From assembly GCF_904848625.1 (NCBI RefSeq), contig NZ_CAJHCP010000013.1, positions 186,001 to 250,000 of the forward strand: 64,000 nucleotides of DNA, given 5' to 3'. Below are positions 35,575 through 44,935 of the stretch, piece after piece. Under the pieces are notes generated by a model. The model was not told the origin of the DNA. It saw only the letters and a program-made list of their open reading frames with translations, and made no database searches. Within the stretch, counting starts at the first letter, position 1. Each line of letters opens with the position of its first letter. The DNA comes from Paraburkholderia metrosideri (GTDB lineage Bacteria > Pseudomonadota > Gammaproteobacteria > Burkholderiales > Burkholderiaceae). The position numbers and the translations under genes were made by a program.

Positions 35575-37338
35575 ATGAAAAACCAAGAACCGCCTGCTCC
35601 TTCCTCCGAAAACGAACACCCCGACAGCAAAGCCGACACCAACGCCACGCAAGCGCCCCAGCGTCCGGGCCGCCGTCACTTTCTCGGCGGTGTTGCCGCG
35701 GTGGCGGTGGGAGGCGGACTGGCCGGCTGTGCGCAGCCGGCATCGCGCACGAGCGCCGTCACCGGCGTCGCAGCGGGACCGCAGTTCGATCGGGCACTGC
35801 GCTCCAAGGTCAAGACGGTCGTCGTGATCTACGCCGAAAATCGCAGCTTCAATAATCTGTTCGCCGATTTTCCCGGCGTCGAACGTCCGCTTTCCAGCCT
35901 GACGCCAGACGACTGTCTGCAACGCGACCGCGACGGCTCGACCGTGCTGCCGCAACTGCCCCCGGTGCCGGGTGGCTGGCTGACGAAAGACCAGACCGTG
36001 GACGGCGTGACGTACAAAGCTGGCCAGCAATTCCAGACCAACCTGCCGAACGGGCCGTTCCCGCTAAGAGGCCCGAATGGCGAGAATCTGCCGCTATCAC
36101 TCGTCACGCATGATTTGTGGCACGTGTTCTATCAGAACCAGATGCAGATCAACGGCGGCAAGAACGATATGTTTGTCGCATGGGCGGACTCGGCGGCCTT
36201 CACCATGGGTCATTACGCCAATACCAGTTATGACCTGCGGATGTGGGACCTCGCCAGCGAATTCGTGCTGTGCGACAACTTCTTCCAGGGCGCGTTTGGT
36301 GGCTCGTTCATGAACCACCAGTATCTGATCGCGGCGATGCCGCCGGTCTACCCCGACCCCGCGCACAGCATCGCGAAGTTCCAGATCGCGGAGACCGTCA
36401 GCGGACGACCCGACGATCCCAATCTGAAGCCGCTCGCCACATCGCCGAAAAGCGCGATGGAAGGCATCCCCAAGTTCGGCCCGAGTGCACTGACGCCGCC
36501 GGAAACGTTAACGGACGGCCGCACCGTCAGCTATGCGGTCAATACGATGATGCCGCCGTTCGCCCCCACGCCCTATAAGGTCGGCGCTAACGGCGTGGTC
36601 GACTTTACGCAGGATAGCAACGCGATGGCCGTGCCGCCGCAGGTGCACGAGAACATCGGCGACAAGCTCGACAAGCGCGGCATCGGTTGGGCGTGGTATG
36701 CCGGAGCATTCCAGCAGACGCTGGACATGCGCGGCAAGAACACGAACGACGGCACGCCGCTGATTCCCAACTTCCAGTATCACCATCAGCCATTCAACTA
36801 CTTTGCGAATCTGGGACCGGGCACGGCTGCGCGCGCGAAACATCTGCGCGACGGCGGACTCGGCGACGACGAAAGCACCAACCGTTTTCTCGCCGATGCT
36901 CGCGCCGGCAAGCTTCCCGCCGTCACGTTCTACAAGCCGCAGGGCAATCTGAACATGCACGCTGGTTACGCCGACGTTGCCTCGGGCGACCGCCATATCG
37001 TGCACGCGGTGAAAGCGCTGCGCGCCAGCCCGCAATGGGAAAACATGGTGGTGGTCATCACCGTCGACGAAAACGGTGGATGGTGGGATCACGTCGCGCC
37101 GCCCAAAGGCGACCGCTGGGGGCCGGGCACGCGCGTACCGGCGCTGGTGGTGTCGCCGTTCGCGAAACAAGGCTATGTCGATCACACGGTGTACGACACT
37201 GCGTCGATCCTGCGGCTGATCACACGAGTGTTCGATCTCGAGACACTCGATGGCATCCGCATGCGCGACGATGCGATGGCTGCGCGCGGACAAGCGGGCA
37301 TGGGCGACCTGACCAACGCGCTGAACCTGTCGTCGTGA
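35575..37338 (+). CDS. Tat-exported acid phosphatase/phospholipase C family protein (AcpA-like)
   Basis: A 587-residue phosphoesterase. R33-R34-H-F-L and a hydrophobic stretch form a twin-arginine signal ending in a lipobox-like L-A-G-C52, so it may be a Tat lipoprotein. The catalytic domain starts V-V-V-I-Y-A-E-N-R-S-F-N-N near 83-95, the nucleophile region of the AcpA/PLC superfamily, and has D-E-N-G-G-W-W-D-H near 498-506. It should release phosphate from organic esters outside the cytoplasm. GGAG precedes the ATG. A Pho box lies upstream and a strong hairpin downstream. Confidence 0.88.
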   Translation: MKNQEPPAPSSENEHPDSKADTNATQAPQRPGRRHFLGGVAAVAVGGGLAGCAQPASRTSAVTGVAAGPQFDRALRSKVKTVVVIYAENRSFNNLFADFPGVERPLSSLTPDDCLQRDRDGSTVLPQLPPVPGGWLTKDQTVDGVTYKAGQQFQTNLPNGPFPLRGPNGENLPLSLVTHDLWHVFYQNQMQINGGKNDMFVAWADSAAFTMGHYANTSYDLRMWDLASEFVLCDNFFQGAFGGSFMNHQYLIAAMPPVYPDPAHSIAKFQIAETVSGRPDDPNLKPLATSPKSAMEGIPKFGPSALTPPETLTDGRTVSYAVNTMMPPFAPTPYKVGANGVVDFTQDSNAMAVPPQVHENIGDKLDKRGIGWAWYAGAFQQTLDMRGKNTNDGTPLIPNFQYHHQPFNYFANLGPGTAARAKHLRDGGLGDDESTNRFLADARAGKLPAVTFYKPQGNLNMHAGYADVASGDRHIVHAVKALRASPQWENMVVVITVDENGGWWDHVAPPKGDRWGPGTRVPALVVSPFAKQGYVDHTVYDTASILRLITRVFDLETLDGIRMRDDAMAARGQAGMGDLTNALNLSS

Positions 37339-37461
37339 TGTGAGCTTGTGTTGCTCGCATCTTTGCCGATACGTTACGCGCTTCGTTTTTGACGGACTGA
37401 CGAGCCGCGTCTTCGCCGTGCGCCGACATTCAATCGGGTGACCGGCTAAAGCAAACACAAA

Positions 37462-37499
37462 GAAACGGCAAACGGAAACCGTTTGCCGTTTCACGTTTT
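37462..37499 (+). terminator. Strong hairpin terminator after the phosphatase gene
   Basis: Perfect 14-bp stem (37462-37475 with 37479-37492), 3-nt AAA loop, followed by ACGTTTTC. It lies 124 bp past the phosphatase stop. Confidence 0.75.
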
Positions 37500-37617
37500 C
37501 GGCATCAGTTAAAAATAAACGGTACTGATACCCTCGACACTTTTTTATCTATTTGGCTTATCCATCACGTGACGCTAACCTCGGTGCATCGTCTCTATCA
37601 ATGCAACGGAAGGCATC

Positions 37618-38586
37618 ATGCAAGCTCCCACCCTGAAAGTCCGGGTCGATGCCCTGCGCGAGGAAGCACATGGCGTGCGGTCGTTCAGCATCTCGCGCCT
37701 CGACGGCCTGCCCTTCGACGGCTACGATCCCGGCGCGCACATCGACGTCACCAGTCCGTCCGGCATCACGCGTCAGTACTCGCTTTGTGGCGACCCCGCC
37801 TGCCTCGATTCGCACGTATTCGCCGTGAAGAAGGAAGAGCAATCGCGCGGCGGTTCGCGTTCATTGCATGAGGAAGTGACGATCGGCACTGAGTTGTCGG
37901 TAGGCGCGCCGCGCAATCTCTTCCGGCTTGAAGAAAGCGCGGACGAACACATTCTGATCGGCGCAGGCATTGGGATTACACCGTTGCTCTCCATGGCTTA
38001 CCGGCTTCTCGCGAGAAATGCACGCTTCACGCTGCACTATTTCGCGCGCAGCGAAGTGCATGCCGCATTCATGACGCTACTCACGCGTGCGCCTTTTGAT
38101 CAGCACGTCAAACTCCATGTCGGCGTGGAGCGCGAAACCCTTCGCGCAGAACTCGATGCATGCGTGCGCGACGCGGGAACAAATACGCATGTCTACACGT
38201 GCGGTCCGGCACCGTTCATGGACGTTGTCGTCGAAATCGCTGAAACGCGCGTGCCCGCAGAGGCTATTCATCTCGAACGTTTCAAAGCCGAGCCCACCAC
38301 CGCGACCGGGGCATCGCTCGACTGCTTCGACGTGCGTGTTGCCAGCACGGGCCAAACCGTTCGCGTCGATGAAAAAACATCGATCGTCGACGCACTCGCT
38401 TCGATCGGTATCGAAGTCGACACTTCATGCGGCGAAGGCGTATGCGGCACCTGCATGGTCGACGTGGTCAGCGGCGAGCCGGAGCATCGCGACCATTGTC
38501 TGAGCAAAGCCGAGCGCGCGAGCAATAATGTGATCTGCTGTTGCATCTCACGTTCGCGCTCGCCCGTGCTGGTGCTCGACCTCTGA
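37618..38586 (+). CDS. iacF: Ferredoxin-NAD(P) reductase component of the IAA Rieske dioxygenase (IacF)
   Basis: A 322-residue PDR/VanB-type reductase. The flavin domain (R-Q-Y-S-L-C-G near 52-58), nucleotide domain (G-A-G-I-G-I-T-P-L near 116-124; C-G-P near 197) and C-terminal [2Fe-2S] domain with Cys271, Cys276, Cys279 and Cys294 follow in order. It supplies electrons to IacC/IacD. It stands first in the iac locus, separated from iacC by the LysR gene. Confidence 0.85.
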   Translation: MQAPTLKVRVDALREEAHGVRSFSISRLDGLPFDGYDPGAHIDVTSPSGITRQYSLCGDPACLDSHVFAVKKEEQSRGGSRSLHEEVTIGTELSVGAPRNLFRLEESADEHILIGAGIGITPLLSMAYRLLARNARFTLHYFARSEVHAAFMTLLTRAPFDQHVKLHVGVERETLRAELDACVRDAGTNTHVYTCGPAPFMDVVVEIAETRVPAEAIHLERFKAEPTTATGASLDCFDVRVASTGQTVRVDEKTSIVDALASIGIEVDTSCGEGVCGTCMVDVVSGEPEHRDHCLSKAERASNNVICCCISRSRSPVLVLDL

Positions 38587-38589
38587 GAT

Positions 38590-39513
38590 TCAGCGCTTCT
38601 TATCGAAGTTTGCGAGGATGCCGGTCATCAGATCGCGCATCCATGCGATGCCTTCGTCTTCGTGAAAATGCTCATGCCAGTGCATCGTGACTGCCGCCTT
38701 GGGGAGTTGCACCGGCAATGCATAGATTCGGAATGCGTCACCCCGATTGAGGATATGCGCGAGCCTTTCGGGCAGCGTGGCGACTAGATCGGTGACTGCC
38801 AGCACGCCCGGCACCGCCACGAAATGCGGCAATACTAGCGAGATATTGCGTCCTACGCGTTGCGCACGCAGTGCATCGTCGAGTTCACGGTGGCTATGTT
38901 CGAGCGAACGCACCTGCACGTGCGATGCGGCGAGAAATTGGTCGAGCTTCAATGTACTGCCGGACGGCAACGCTTTGCGTTTGCGCGTCATGCATACGTA
39001 GGCTTCTTCAAACAGCAGCACGTGGCGCGTGCGCGGCAGCAGCGACGGCAGATTGCCGATCGCGAAGTCGAGCCTGCTCGAACGAAGTGCTTCTTCGATT
39101 TCTTCGACCGGCAACGGCTCTACCAGCAATTTCACGCGCGGCGCCACCTCGTGCAATACCGCGCAAATAGCCGGCAAATACGCCATCTCTCCTGCGTCAG
39201 AAAGCGAAAGACGGAACGTGCGGGTACTCGTTGCCGGGTCGAAGCGCTCGGCGTAACGCAACGCCTGCCGCACGGTGTCGAGCGCACGGCCGACGATTTC
39301 AGCCAGTTCCAGCGCGACCGGCGTGGGTTGCATGCCCGCGCGCGTGCGCACGAACAGCGGGTCGTCGAATAGTGTGCGCAAGCGTCCGAGCGAATAGCTC
39401 ACTGCAGGTTGCGATAACGCGAGGCGTTCGCCCGCTTTCGTCAGGCTGCGCTCTTCGACGATCGCATGAAACACGCGCAAAAGATTCAGATCAACGTGGT
39501 CGATGGAGGTCAT
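38590..39513 (-). CDS. LysR family regulator of the iac locus (NahR/LinR-like)
   Basis: A 307-residue protein starting M-T-S-I-D-H-V-D-L-N-L-L-R-V-F, with HTH S-L-T-K-A-G-E-R-L-A-L-S-Q-P-A-V-S near 23-39. That beginning is typical of NahR/NodD-type regulators of aromatic catabolism. Divergent from iacC; convergent with iacF (3-bp gap). Probably one of the IAA-responsive regulators described for Paraburkholderia iac loci. Confidence 0.87.
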   Translation of the reverse strand: MTSIDHVDLNLLRVFHAIVEERSLTKAGERLALSQPAVSYSLGRLRTLFDDPLFVRTRAGMQPTPVALELAEIVGRALDTVRQALRYAERFDPATSTRTFRLSLSDAGEMAYLPAICAVLHEVAPRVKLLVEPLPVEEIEEALRSSRLDFAIGNLPSLLPRTRHVLLFEEAYVCMTRKRKALPSGSTLKLDQFLAASHVQVRSLEHSHRELDDALRAQRVGRNISLVLPHFVAVPGVLAVTDLVATLPERLAHILNRGDAFRIYALPVQLPKAAVTMHWHEHFHEDEGIAWMRDLMTGILANFDKKR

Positions 39514-39690
39514 GGGGAATCTCAAGATATAGATCGCGCTTATTTGCCGACCGCTTTTTAATCGATTTGACGCATGATCTTCGGAAAGCGAGACTGATGT
39601 CAACGAGAGGATGTGCTGATTCGCCGAGTACGCCGCCATCCTCGTTGTTAGCCGCTCAATCAACTCATCTACTTTCCCACAGCGAACCCA

Positions 39691-40974
39691 ATGAGCACGC
39701 CCACCTATCAAACCATCGACACCAGCGCGCTGGCCAGGCGCGCCGACAGCGATCGCATTGCGCCTTCCCTCTACTACGATCCCGATCTGTTCGAAGCCGA
39801 ACTCGACCGCATCTTCTACAAGACGTGGATCTGGGTTGCACACGAAAGCGAATTGCCGAAGCCCGGCGACTTTGTCACGACGACAATTGGCCGTCAGCCC
39901 GTCATCGTGGTGCGAGACAAGACGGGCGCGGTGCACGTGTTGCAGAACCGCTGCCGACATCGCGGCGCGACCGTCTGCGAAGAGCACAAAGGCAACGCGA
40001 AAGGCTTCACCTGCCCGTACCACAGCTGGTCCTACGCGCTCGACGGCACGTTGCGCGCGTTGCCCTATGGCGATGGCTACGAAGGCGTCTGCGAGAAGGG
40101 AGATTTACCGCTGAAGAAGTTGCGCGTCGGCATCTATCAAGGCTTGATCTTCGCAAGCTTTAACGAGTCGATCGAACCGCTGGAAGATTTTCTCGGCGGT
40201 GCGAAGCCGTGGATCGACCTGTTCATGAAACAGGGCGCGGGCTATCCGATCAAGGCGAACGGCGAGCACAAGTTCAAATTCAAGGGCAACTGGAAAATCC
40301 AGCTCGAAAACACGACCGACCTCTATCACTTCCCGGTCGTCCACAAGTCGTGGATGAAATCGATCGACGACGAAACCGCGGCTGCAATCACCAGCTTCAT
40401 GACCAGCGATCAGGCGTTCTGCCGCTCATTGGGCAATGGCCACAGCCTCGCAGTCCTGATGCCGGAAATCGTCGATCTCGATCAGGACGATGGTGCGCCG
40501 TTGCCTGAACGTTTTGGCGAACTCGCAGCACAGCTTGCCGAAAAGCACACACCCGAAGAAGTCCGCCGCATAGTGCGGTCGCTGATGGGGGTCGGTTTCA
40601 ATCTCAACCTCTTTCCGAACCTTGCTTTGTCGATGGCATTTTTCCGCGTGCTGCGTCCCATTTCCGCGGAAGAAACCGAAATTCGTCACGTCGCGCTCGC
40701 CATGGATGGCGGCCCGGACGAAGCGAATCGCGTACGCCTGCGGATTCACGAGCACTTCCAGGGCCCCTTCGGTTTCGGCAGCCCTGACGACGCAGAGGCA
40801 TGGGAGCGAGTACAGCGTGGCTCGCACGCGGGTCCGGATGTGCCGATCCTCGTCAACCGCGGCCTGAACCGCGAAACCACCTCGGCGAATGGAGAAAAAA
40901 CCGCACACGCAACCGACGAAACCGGCATGCGTGAAGCCTACAGGCAATGGCGCGCAATGATGGAGCAAGCATGA
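39691..40974 (+). CDS. iacC: Rieske dioxygenase large subunit, IAA catabolism (IacC)
   Basis: A 427-residue ring-hydroxylating oxygenase alpha subunit. Rieske ligands C88-R-H90 and C108-P-Y-H111; mononuclear iron triad in D210-L-Y-H213-x4-H218. With IacD and IacF it converts the oxindole intermediate of indole-3-acetate breakdown towards catechol. Overlaps iacD as ATGA. Confidence 0.88.
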   Translation: MSTPTYQTIDTSALARRADSDRIAPSLYYDPDLFEAELDRIFYKTWIWVAHESELPKPGDFVTTTIGRQPVIVVRDKTGAVHVLQNRCRHRGATVCEEHKGNAKGFTCPYHSWSYALDGTLRALPYGDGYEGVCEKGDLPLKKLRVGIYQGLIFASFNESIEPLEDFLGGAKPWIDLFMKQGAGYPIKANGEHKFKFKGNWKIQLENTTDLYHFPVVHKSWMKSIDDETAAAITSFMTSDQAFCRSLGNGHSLAVLMPEIVDLDQDDGAPLPERFGELAAQLAEKHTPEEVRRIVRSLMGVGFNLNLFPNLALSMAFFRVLRPISAEETEIRHVALAMDGGPDEANRVRLRIHEHFQGPFGFGSPDDAEAWERVQRGSHAGPDVPILVNRGLNRETTSANGEKTAHATDETGMREAYRQWRAMMEQA

Positions 40975-41471
40975 TGGATGACCGCAACGCACTCTTTTCC
41001 CAGCAAACCTTCGCGCGCGCAATCGAATTCATCTGGCGCGAAGCCGAATTGCTAGATCACCGCGATTACCGAGCGTGGCTTGAATTGTGGGACCCGAAGG
41101 GTCACTACGTGGTGCCGATCGACCCGAACGCGACCGACTACGCAGCCACACTGAACTACGCCTACGACGATCAGGACATGCGCGAAAAGCGCGTTCAGCG
41201 GATGATGTCGGGCTATTCGGCGTCTGCATCGGATGCTGCGCGCACGGTGCGTACCGTGTCGCGATTCACGCTGTCGAGCGACAGCGCCGATCTGGTCGAA
41301 GTGAACTCGTCGCAAGTGGTGATTGCCTACAAGCGTGGCGTGTCGACAATTTTTGCCGCCAATCTCACGCACAAGATCAGCATGGCGAGTGGCGAGCCGC
41401 GCCTGGTCGACAAAGTTATCCGTCTGATCGATTCCACCGACGCGCTAAGCGCAATCGGCTTCCTGCTTTGA
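40971..41471 (+). CDS. iacD: Rieske dioxygenase small subunit (IacD)
   Basis: A 166-residue beta subunit of the SnoaL/NTF2 fold: F-I-W-R-E-A-E-L-L-D-H-R-D-Y-R-A-W-L-E-L-W near 21-41, typical of aromatic dioxygenase beta chains. ATGA overlap with iacC; the ATG 3 bp further on is equally possible. Structural role in the alpha3-beta3 enzyme. Confidence 0.86.
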   Translation: MMDDRNALFSQQTFARAIEFIWREAELLDHRDYRAWLELWDPKGHYVVPIDPNATDYAATLNYAYDDQDMREKRVQRMMSGYSASASDAARTVRTVSRFTLSSDSADLVEVNSSQVVIAYKRGVSTIFAANLTHKISMASGEPRLVDKVIRLIDSTDALSAIGFLL

Positions 41472-41605
41472 CGAGGTGTCGCGCGTCGAGATCTGTATGC
41501 GTCGATGCGCGCCTTCCTGCAGAGATGCCACCCTCCGTGATACCCGCACGCGAAATCTATCTACCCGAAGGTCTGCGAGGCAGTTAGATCAGGTCGTATA
41601 TGTTT

Positions 41606-43084
41606 TCAGGCTCGCAACGACAAAGGCAATGCGAAACCGCAATCGAGTCCGCCCGACGCCGAGCGTTGCGCCCAGATTCGCCCGTCATGACGCGAGACGA
41701 TGTTCTTGCACAAAGACAGGCCAATCCCGTTGCCACCCGCTTTAGACGAAGAAAAGCCGTCAAACAGACGACCCAACGCTTCATTTGCCACACCGGGGCC
41801 ATTGTCGATGACATGAAGCTCGGCCACGCCGTCATGCGCGGAGGTGGCAAGTGTCACTACGCCGGCGGTTTGCTGCGCGCCCGTCAGCGCTTCGACCGCA
41901 TTGAATGCAAGATTGAGAATCACCTGACCGATCAACACGCGCTCGCAGCGTATCGGTAATGGCGTGTCATGCTGTTCGATCGCGACCGCGATGCCGACAT
42001 CGCGTGCGCGAAGCTGGATAAAGTACGCGACATCGGCGAGCACGTCGCGCAAGTCCGCTTGTGTTTCGACCGGCTCGCGCTTCACGACAAACTCACGCAC
42101 GCTTTTGATGATATGAGCCGCGTGCTCCGCTTGCCGGTCCGCGGCGCGCAGCCCCCAGATCGCGTCGACTGCCGCGTCGAGTGGACTCAAACGCTGAATG
42201 GCACCCTCGATGAAATTGCGTACCGCTGCAAGCGGCTGGCTCAACTCGTGCGCAATCGCCGTAGCCATTTCACCCATTGCGTTGTAACGACCCGCGTATT
42301 CCAGCATCTGCGCTTCCGTCCGGCGTGCCTCCTCTGTTGCCACTTCAGCGCTGATGTCGCGAAAGTGCAGCAGAACGCCATTCAGTTCGTCGTCGATATT
42401 GACGCGTCGGGATGTAATGCGCAGCCAGCGTTCGCCACCATCGCGACGCACGACACGATAACGTTGCGCGGGTGTAGAACGCCGCTTCGTCGAGCTGCGC
42501 AATTGCGCTATGAGGCGCTCGCGATCCGCCGGCGCACAGTAGTCGAGCGCCTCCGCTTCGAACTGCACGTCCGGGTCCATACCCAACACGCGCCGCCCCG
42601 ACTCGCTGAGGTACGCTATCTTGCCGCGCGGTGTCACCACCGCCACCCCCTCGCCCAGATCCTGCATGTATTCACGCAGACGCATCTCGTAGCTGCGCAG
42701 CTTCTGGCGCATTGCGTCTTCCGCGCTGATATCGCGAAACTGCACCATGACCACTGGATGCTCGCGCAACGGCACATAAGCGGCGATGGCTTCCGACAAC
42801 ATATCGACACCCGCTCGCGACCGATAGCACCACTCGTACGCTTGCGGCCCCTGCTCGACCGAGCGGTCCATCGCACTGACTGCCATCTCGCGCCGGTACC
42901 TGGAATCGTCGCGCGTCATATCGTGCGCTTTGAGCGGCAAAAGCTCTTCGACCGAAAAGCCAAGCGCGACACACGCAGCGCGATTGGCCCAAACAATCGC
43001 TTTCGTTTGGGCATCGTGCAGCAGCACGCATTGGGTCAGCGCGTCGAGCAGGAGGCGGAAATCTTCTTCAGCAAGCGAATCCAT
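41606..43084 (-). CDS. Cytoplasmic PAS-PAS histidine kinase (FixL-like) in the iac locus
   Basis: A 492-residue soluble kinase. PAS1 at about 8-125, PAS2 at about 140-245, HisKA with phospho-acceptor His279 (A-H-E-L-S-Q-P-L), HATPase with N-box L-N-L-A-F-N-A, D-N-G-P-G-V and G-G-N-G-I-G-L-S-L. No membrane helices, so the signal is intracellular, possibly IAA or a breakdown product. Its partner is probably the response regulator at 47448-48080. ATG 43084 chosen; 43147 adds 21 unlikely residues. Confidence 0.88.
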   Translation of the reverse strand: MDSLAEEDFRLLLDALTQCVLLHDAQTKAIVWANRAACVALGFSVEELLPLKAHDMTRDDSRYRREMAVSAMDRSVEQGPQAYEWCYRSRAGVDMLSEAIAAYVPLREHPVVMVQFRDISAEDAMRQKLRSYEMRLREYMQDLGEGVAVVTPRGKIAYLSESGRRVLGMDPDVQFEAEALDYCAPADRERLIAQLRSSTKRRSTPAQRYRVVRRDGGERWLRITSRRVNIDDELNGVLLHFRDISAEVATEEARRTEAQMLEYAGRYNAMGEMATAIAHELSQPLAAVRNFIEGAIQRLSPLDAAVDAIWGLRAADRQAEHAAHIIKSVREFVVKREPVETQADLRDVLADVAYFIQLRARDVGIAVAIEQHDTPLPIRCERVLIGQVILNLAFNAVEALTGAQQTAGVVTLATSAHDGVAELHVIDNGPGVANEALGRLFDGFSSSKAGGNGIGLSLCKNIVSRHDGRIWAQRSASGGLDCGFALPLSLRA

Positions 43085-43165
43085 CGAACACAGTCCAGTG
43101 CAGAGGCCGGAAATCGAAACGGTTAGACCGAGCTTCAACCATACCATCCGCGCCCTCGAACAGCC

Positions 43166-43183
43166 TCTAAAGATTTCTTTAGA
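43166..43183. promoter_or_regulatory. 18-bp palindrome between the kinase gene and iacA
   Basis: TCTAAAGA-TT-TCTTTAGA is a perfect inverted repeat in the divergent promoter of the histidine kinase (start 43084) and iacA (start 43325). Likely site for the FixJ-like regulator or the LysR protein. Confidence 0.55.
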
Positions 43184-43324
43184 CCGCTCGGCAAATCACC
43201 CTATACGGCGCGGTCTCTTCCCAATTGTTCGAGATTTTTGGCTTTCCTAGACTGGAATCACCGTGTGCGGCCTGCACGCGTTCCCCACTCTATCCTCAAC
43301 CATTAAAAGGTTCGGAGACGCCCC

Positions 43325-44494
43325 ATGACGCTCACCGCTGCCGTAAAGAAGGAAGACCTCGTCAACCAGACGAACGAACTCACACTCGATGACGTCATCG
43401 TGGAAATAGCACAACGACGCGAAGAATTCGAACGACTCTCTCACGTGCCACGCGACCTGATCGAGAAGCTCAAACGAGTGGGCATTTATCGTGCGGCCAC
43501 CCCGAGACGCTTTGGTGGTGATGCCCGTGCGCCCGGCGAATTTCTGCAAATGATCGAGCGCATTGCGGCGGCTGATGGCTCGGCGGCGTGGGTCGCGAGC
43601 TTCGGATCGGCGAATCTGTATCTCGCCGCGCTGCCGCTTGCCACCCAGGCCGCGATCTATGCAAACGGCCCGGATCAGGTGTTCGCCGGCGGTCTCTTCC
43701 CTGTGCAGAATGCGACGCAGGTGGCAGGCGGGTATCGCGTGAACGGGTTGTGGAAGTTTGCGAGTGGTTGCAAGGGCGCTGACTGGCTCGGTGTGGGCAT
43801 CGCAACCGGTAACGCAGGCGGCCCCCCTGGCAAGCCTCAAACCGCCGTATTTCGCGCCGAGCAGGTGGAGATCGTCGAGAACTGGAACGTGGTCGGCATG
43901 CAAGGCACGGGCAGTCACGATTTGCGGGTGACCGACCAATTCGTCGCGCAAGACTGGACCTTCGTGCGCGGTGGCGCGCCCACCGTCGACGAGCCACTCT
44001 ATCGCTATCCAACCGTCGCCTATGCCGCGCAGGTGCTGGCGGTCGTGAACCTCGGGTTGGCACGCGCCGCGCTCGACGTCGCAAACAACATGGCCGGCGG
44101 ACGCAAGACCACGACAGGTGCACCGCAACTCGCAGACCGCGCCTACTACCGGATCGAACTCGCCAAGGCCGAAGCGCAACTGCGCTCCGCGCGTGCGTTC
44201 TTCTACGAATCGACTCATAGCGTGTGGCAGTCGATTCTCGCGGGCAATGCGGTCACACCGGAGCAGGTCAGCTTGTTGCGTCTGTCAGCCACGCAAATCG
44301 CGCGTGAAGGCGCTGACGTGGTGAGTCGCGCGTATCGGTTGGGCGGCACGATGGCAATCTATCGCACGCATCCGCTGCAACGTCTGATGCGCGACTCGAT
44401 GGTCGTCACGCAGCATGCGTTTCTCGGCGAAGGTAACTATGACGGGGCCGGCGCGGTGTTCGTCGGTGTGCCGCCTATTCCTGGCTATCTCTGA
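43325..44494 (+). CDS. iacA: IAA hydroxylase, acyl-CoA-dehydrogenase-fold flavin monooxygenase (IacA)
   Basis: A 389-residue protein of the HpaB/HsaA-like group of the acyl-CoA dehydrogenase fold: G-I-Y-R-A-A-T-P-R-R-F-G-G near 53-65, F-A-S-G-C-K-G near 144-150, a helical C-terminal domain and no CoA-binding features. It uses reduced flavin, probably from IacG, for the first hydroxylation of indole-3-acetate. Heads the iacA-B-I-H-E run. Confidence 0.85.
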   Translation: MTLTAAVKKEDLVNQTNELTLDDVIVEIAQRREEFERLSHVPRDLIEKLKRVGIYRAATPRRFGGDARAPGEFLQMIERIAAADGSAAWVASFGSANLYLAALPLATQAAIYANGPDQVFAGGLFPVQNATQVAGGYRVNGLWKFASGCKGADWLGVGIATGNAGGPPGKPQTAVFRAEQVEIVENWNVVGMQGTGSHDLRVTDQFVAQDWTFVRGGAPTVDEPLYRYPTVAYAAQVLAVVNLGLARAALDVANNMAGGRKTTTGAPQLADRAYYRIELAKAEAQLRSARAFFYESTHSVWQSILAGNAVTPEQVSLLRLSATQIAREGADVVSRAYRLGGTMAIYRTHPLQRLMRDSMVVTQHAFLGEGNYDGAGAVFVGVPPIPGYL

Positions 44495-44540
44495 ACCTGA
44501 TCTATCCAATATTCGACACTCGACACAAGGAAAATACGCT

Positions 44541-44930
44541 ATGACCGACACTCGAAACCTGCCCTTGCGCGTTCTGTTCTGCTGCGGCGTCACGCAAAAT
44601 TTCTTCGACTTGCCGCGTGAGCAGATCGGCGAGGTGTGGCAGGCCTACGGCAAGATGCTGAGCGCCGTTGAAGCCATGGAACACGTACGCGTACTCGGCG
44701 TGATGGACGATGACCGGCTGGTGGTCGGCCAGGCTGACAGTGCGCCGTGGACGTTCTACATCATGGCGGATGTCGCCGATTTCGACACGGCGGTGGCTGT
44801 CTGCAATCTGTATCGCACGACGCCCGTGGGCGAGTACAACCTGTGGCGCTACGGCAAGATCGAAGCACGCGTCGGGCGTGCGCTGACGGTGCCCCCTGCT
44901 GCCACCGCTGCAACGACGCACAACGCCTGA
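44541..44930 (+). CDS. iacB: IacB-like protein of unknown function
   Basis: A 129-residue protein (L-F-C-C-G-V-T-Q-N-F-F-D-L-P near 12-25; E-Y-N-L-W-R-Y-G-K near 98-106), a dimeric alpha/beta-barrel type. Assigned as IacB from size and position directly after iacA. Its role in IAA breakdown is not known to me. AAGG lies about 12 bp before the ATG. Confidence 0.75.
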   Translation: MTDTRNLPLRVLFCCGVTQNFFDLPREQIGEVWQAYGKMLSAVEAMEHVRVLGVMDDDRLVVGQADSAPWTFYIMADVADFDTAVAVCNLYRTTPVGEYNLWRYGKIEARVGRALTVPPAATAATTHNA

Positions 44931-44935
44931 CGCTC

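Noticed and set aside
36508..37494. 328-codon minus-strand open frame
   Set aside because: Antisense to the AcpA-like gene, which has clear motifs, a Tat signal and a ribosome site.
43247..44218. 323-codon minus-strand open frame
   Set aside because: Antisense to iacA.
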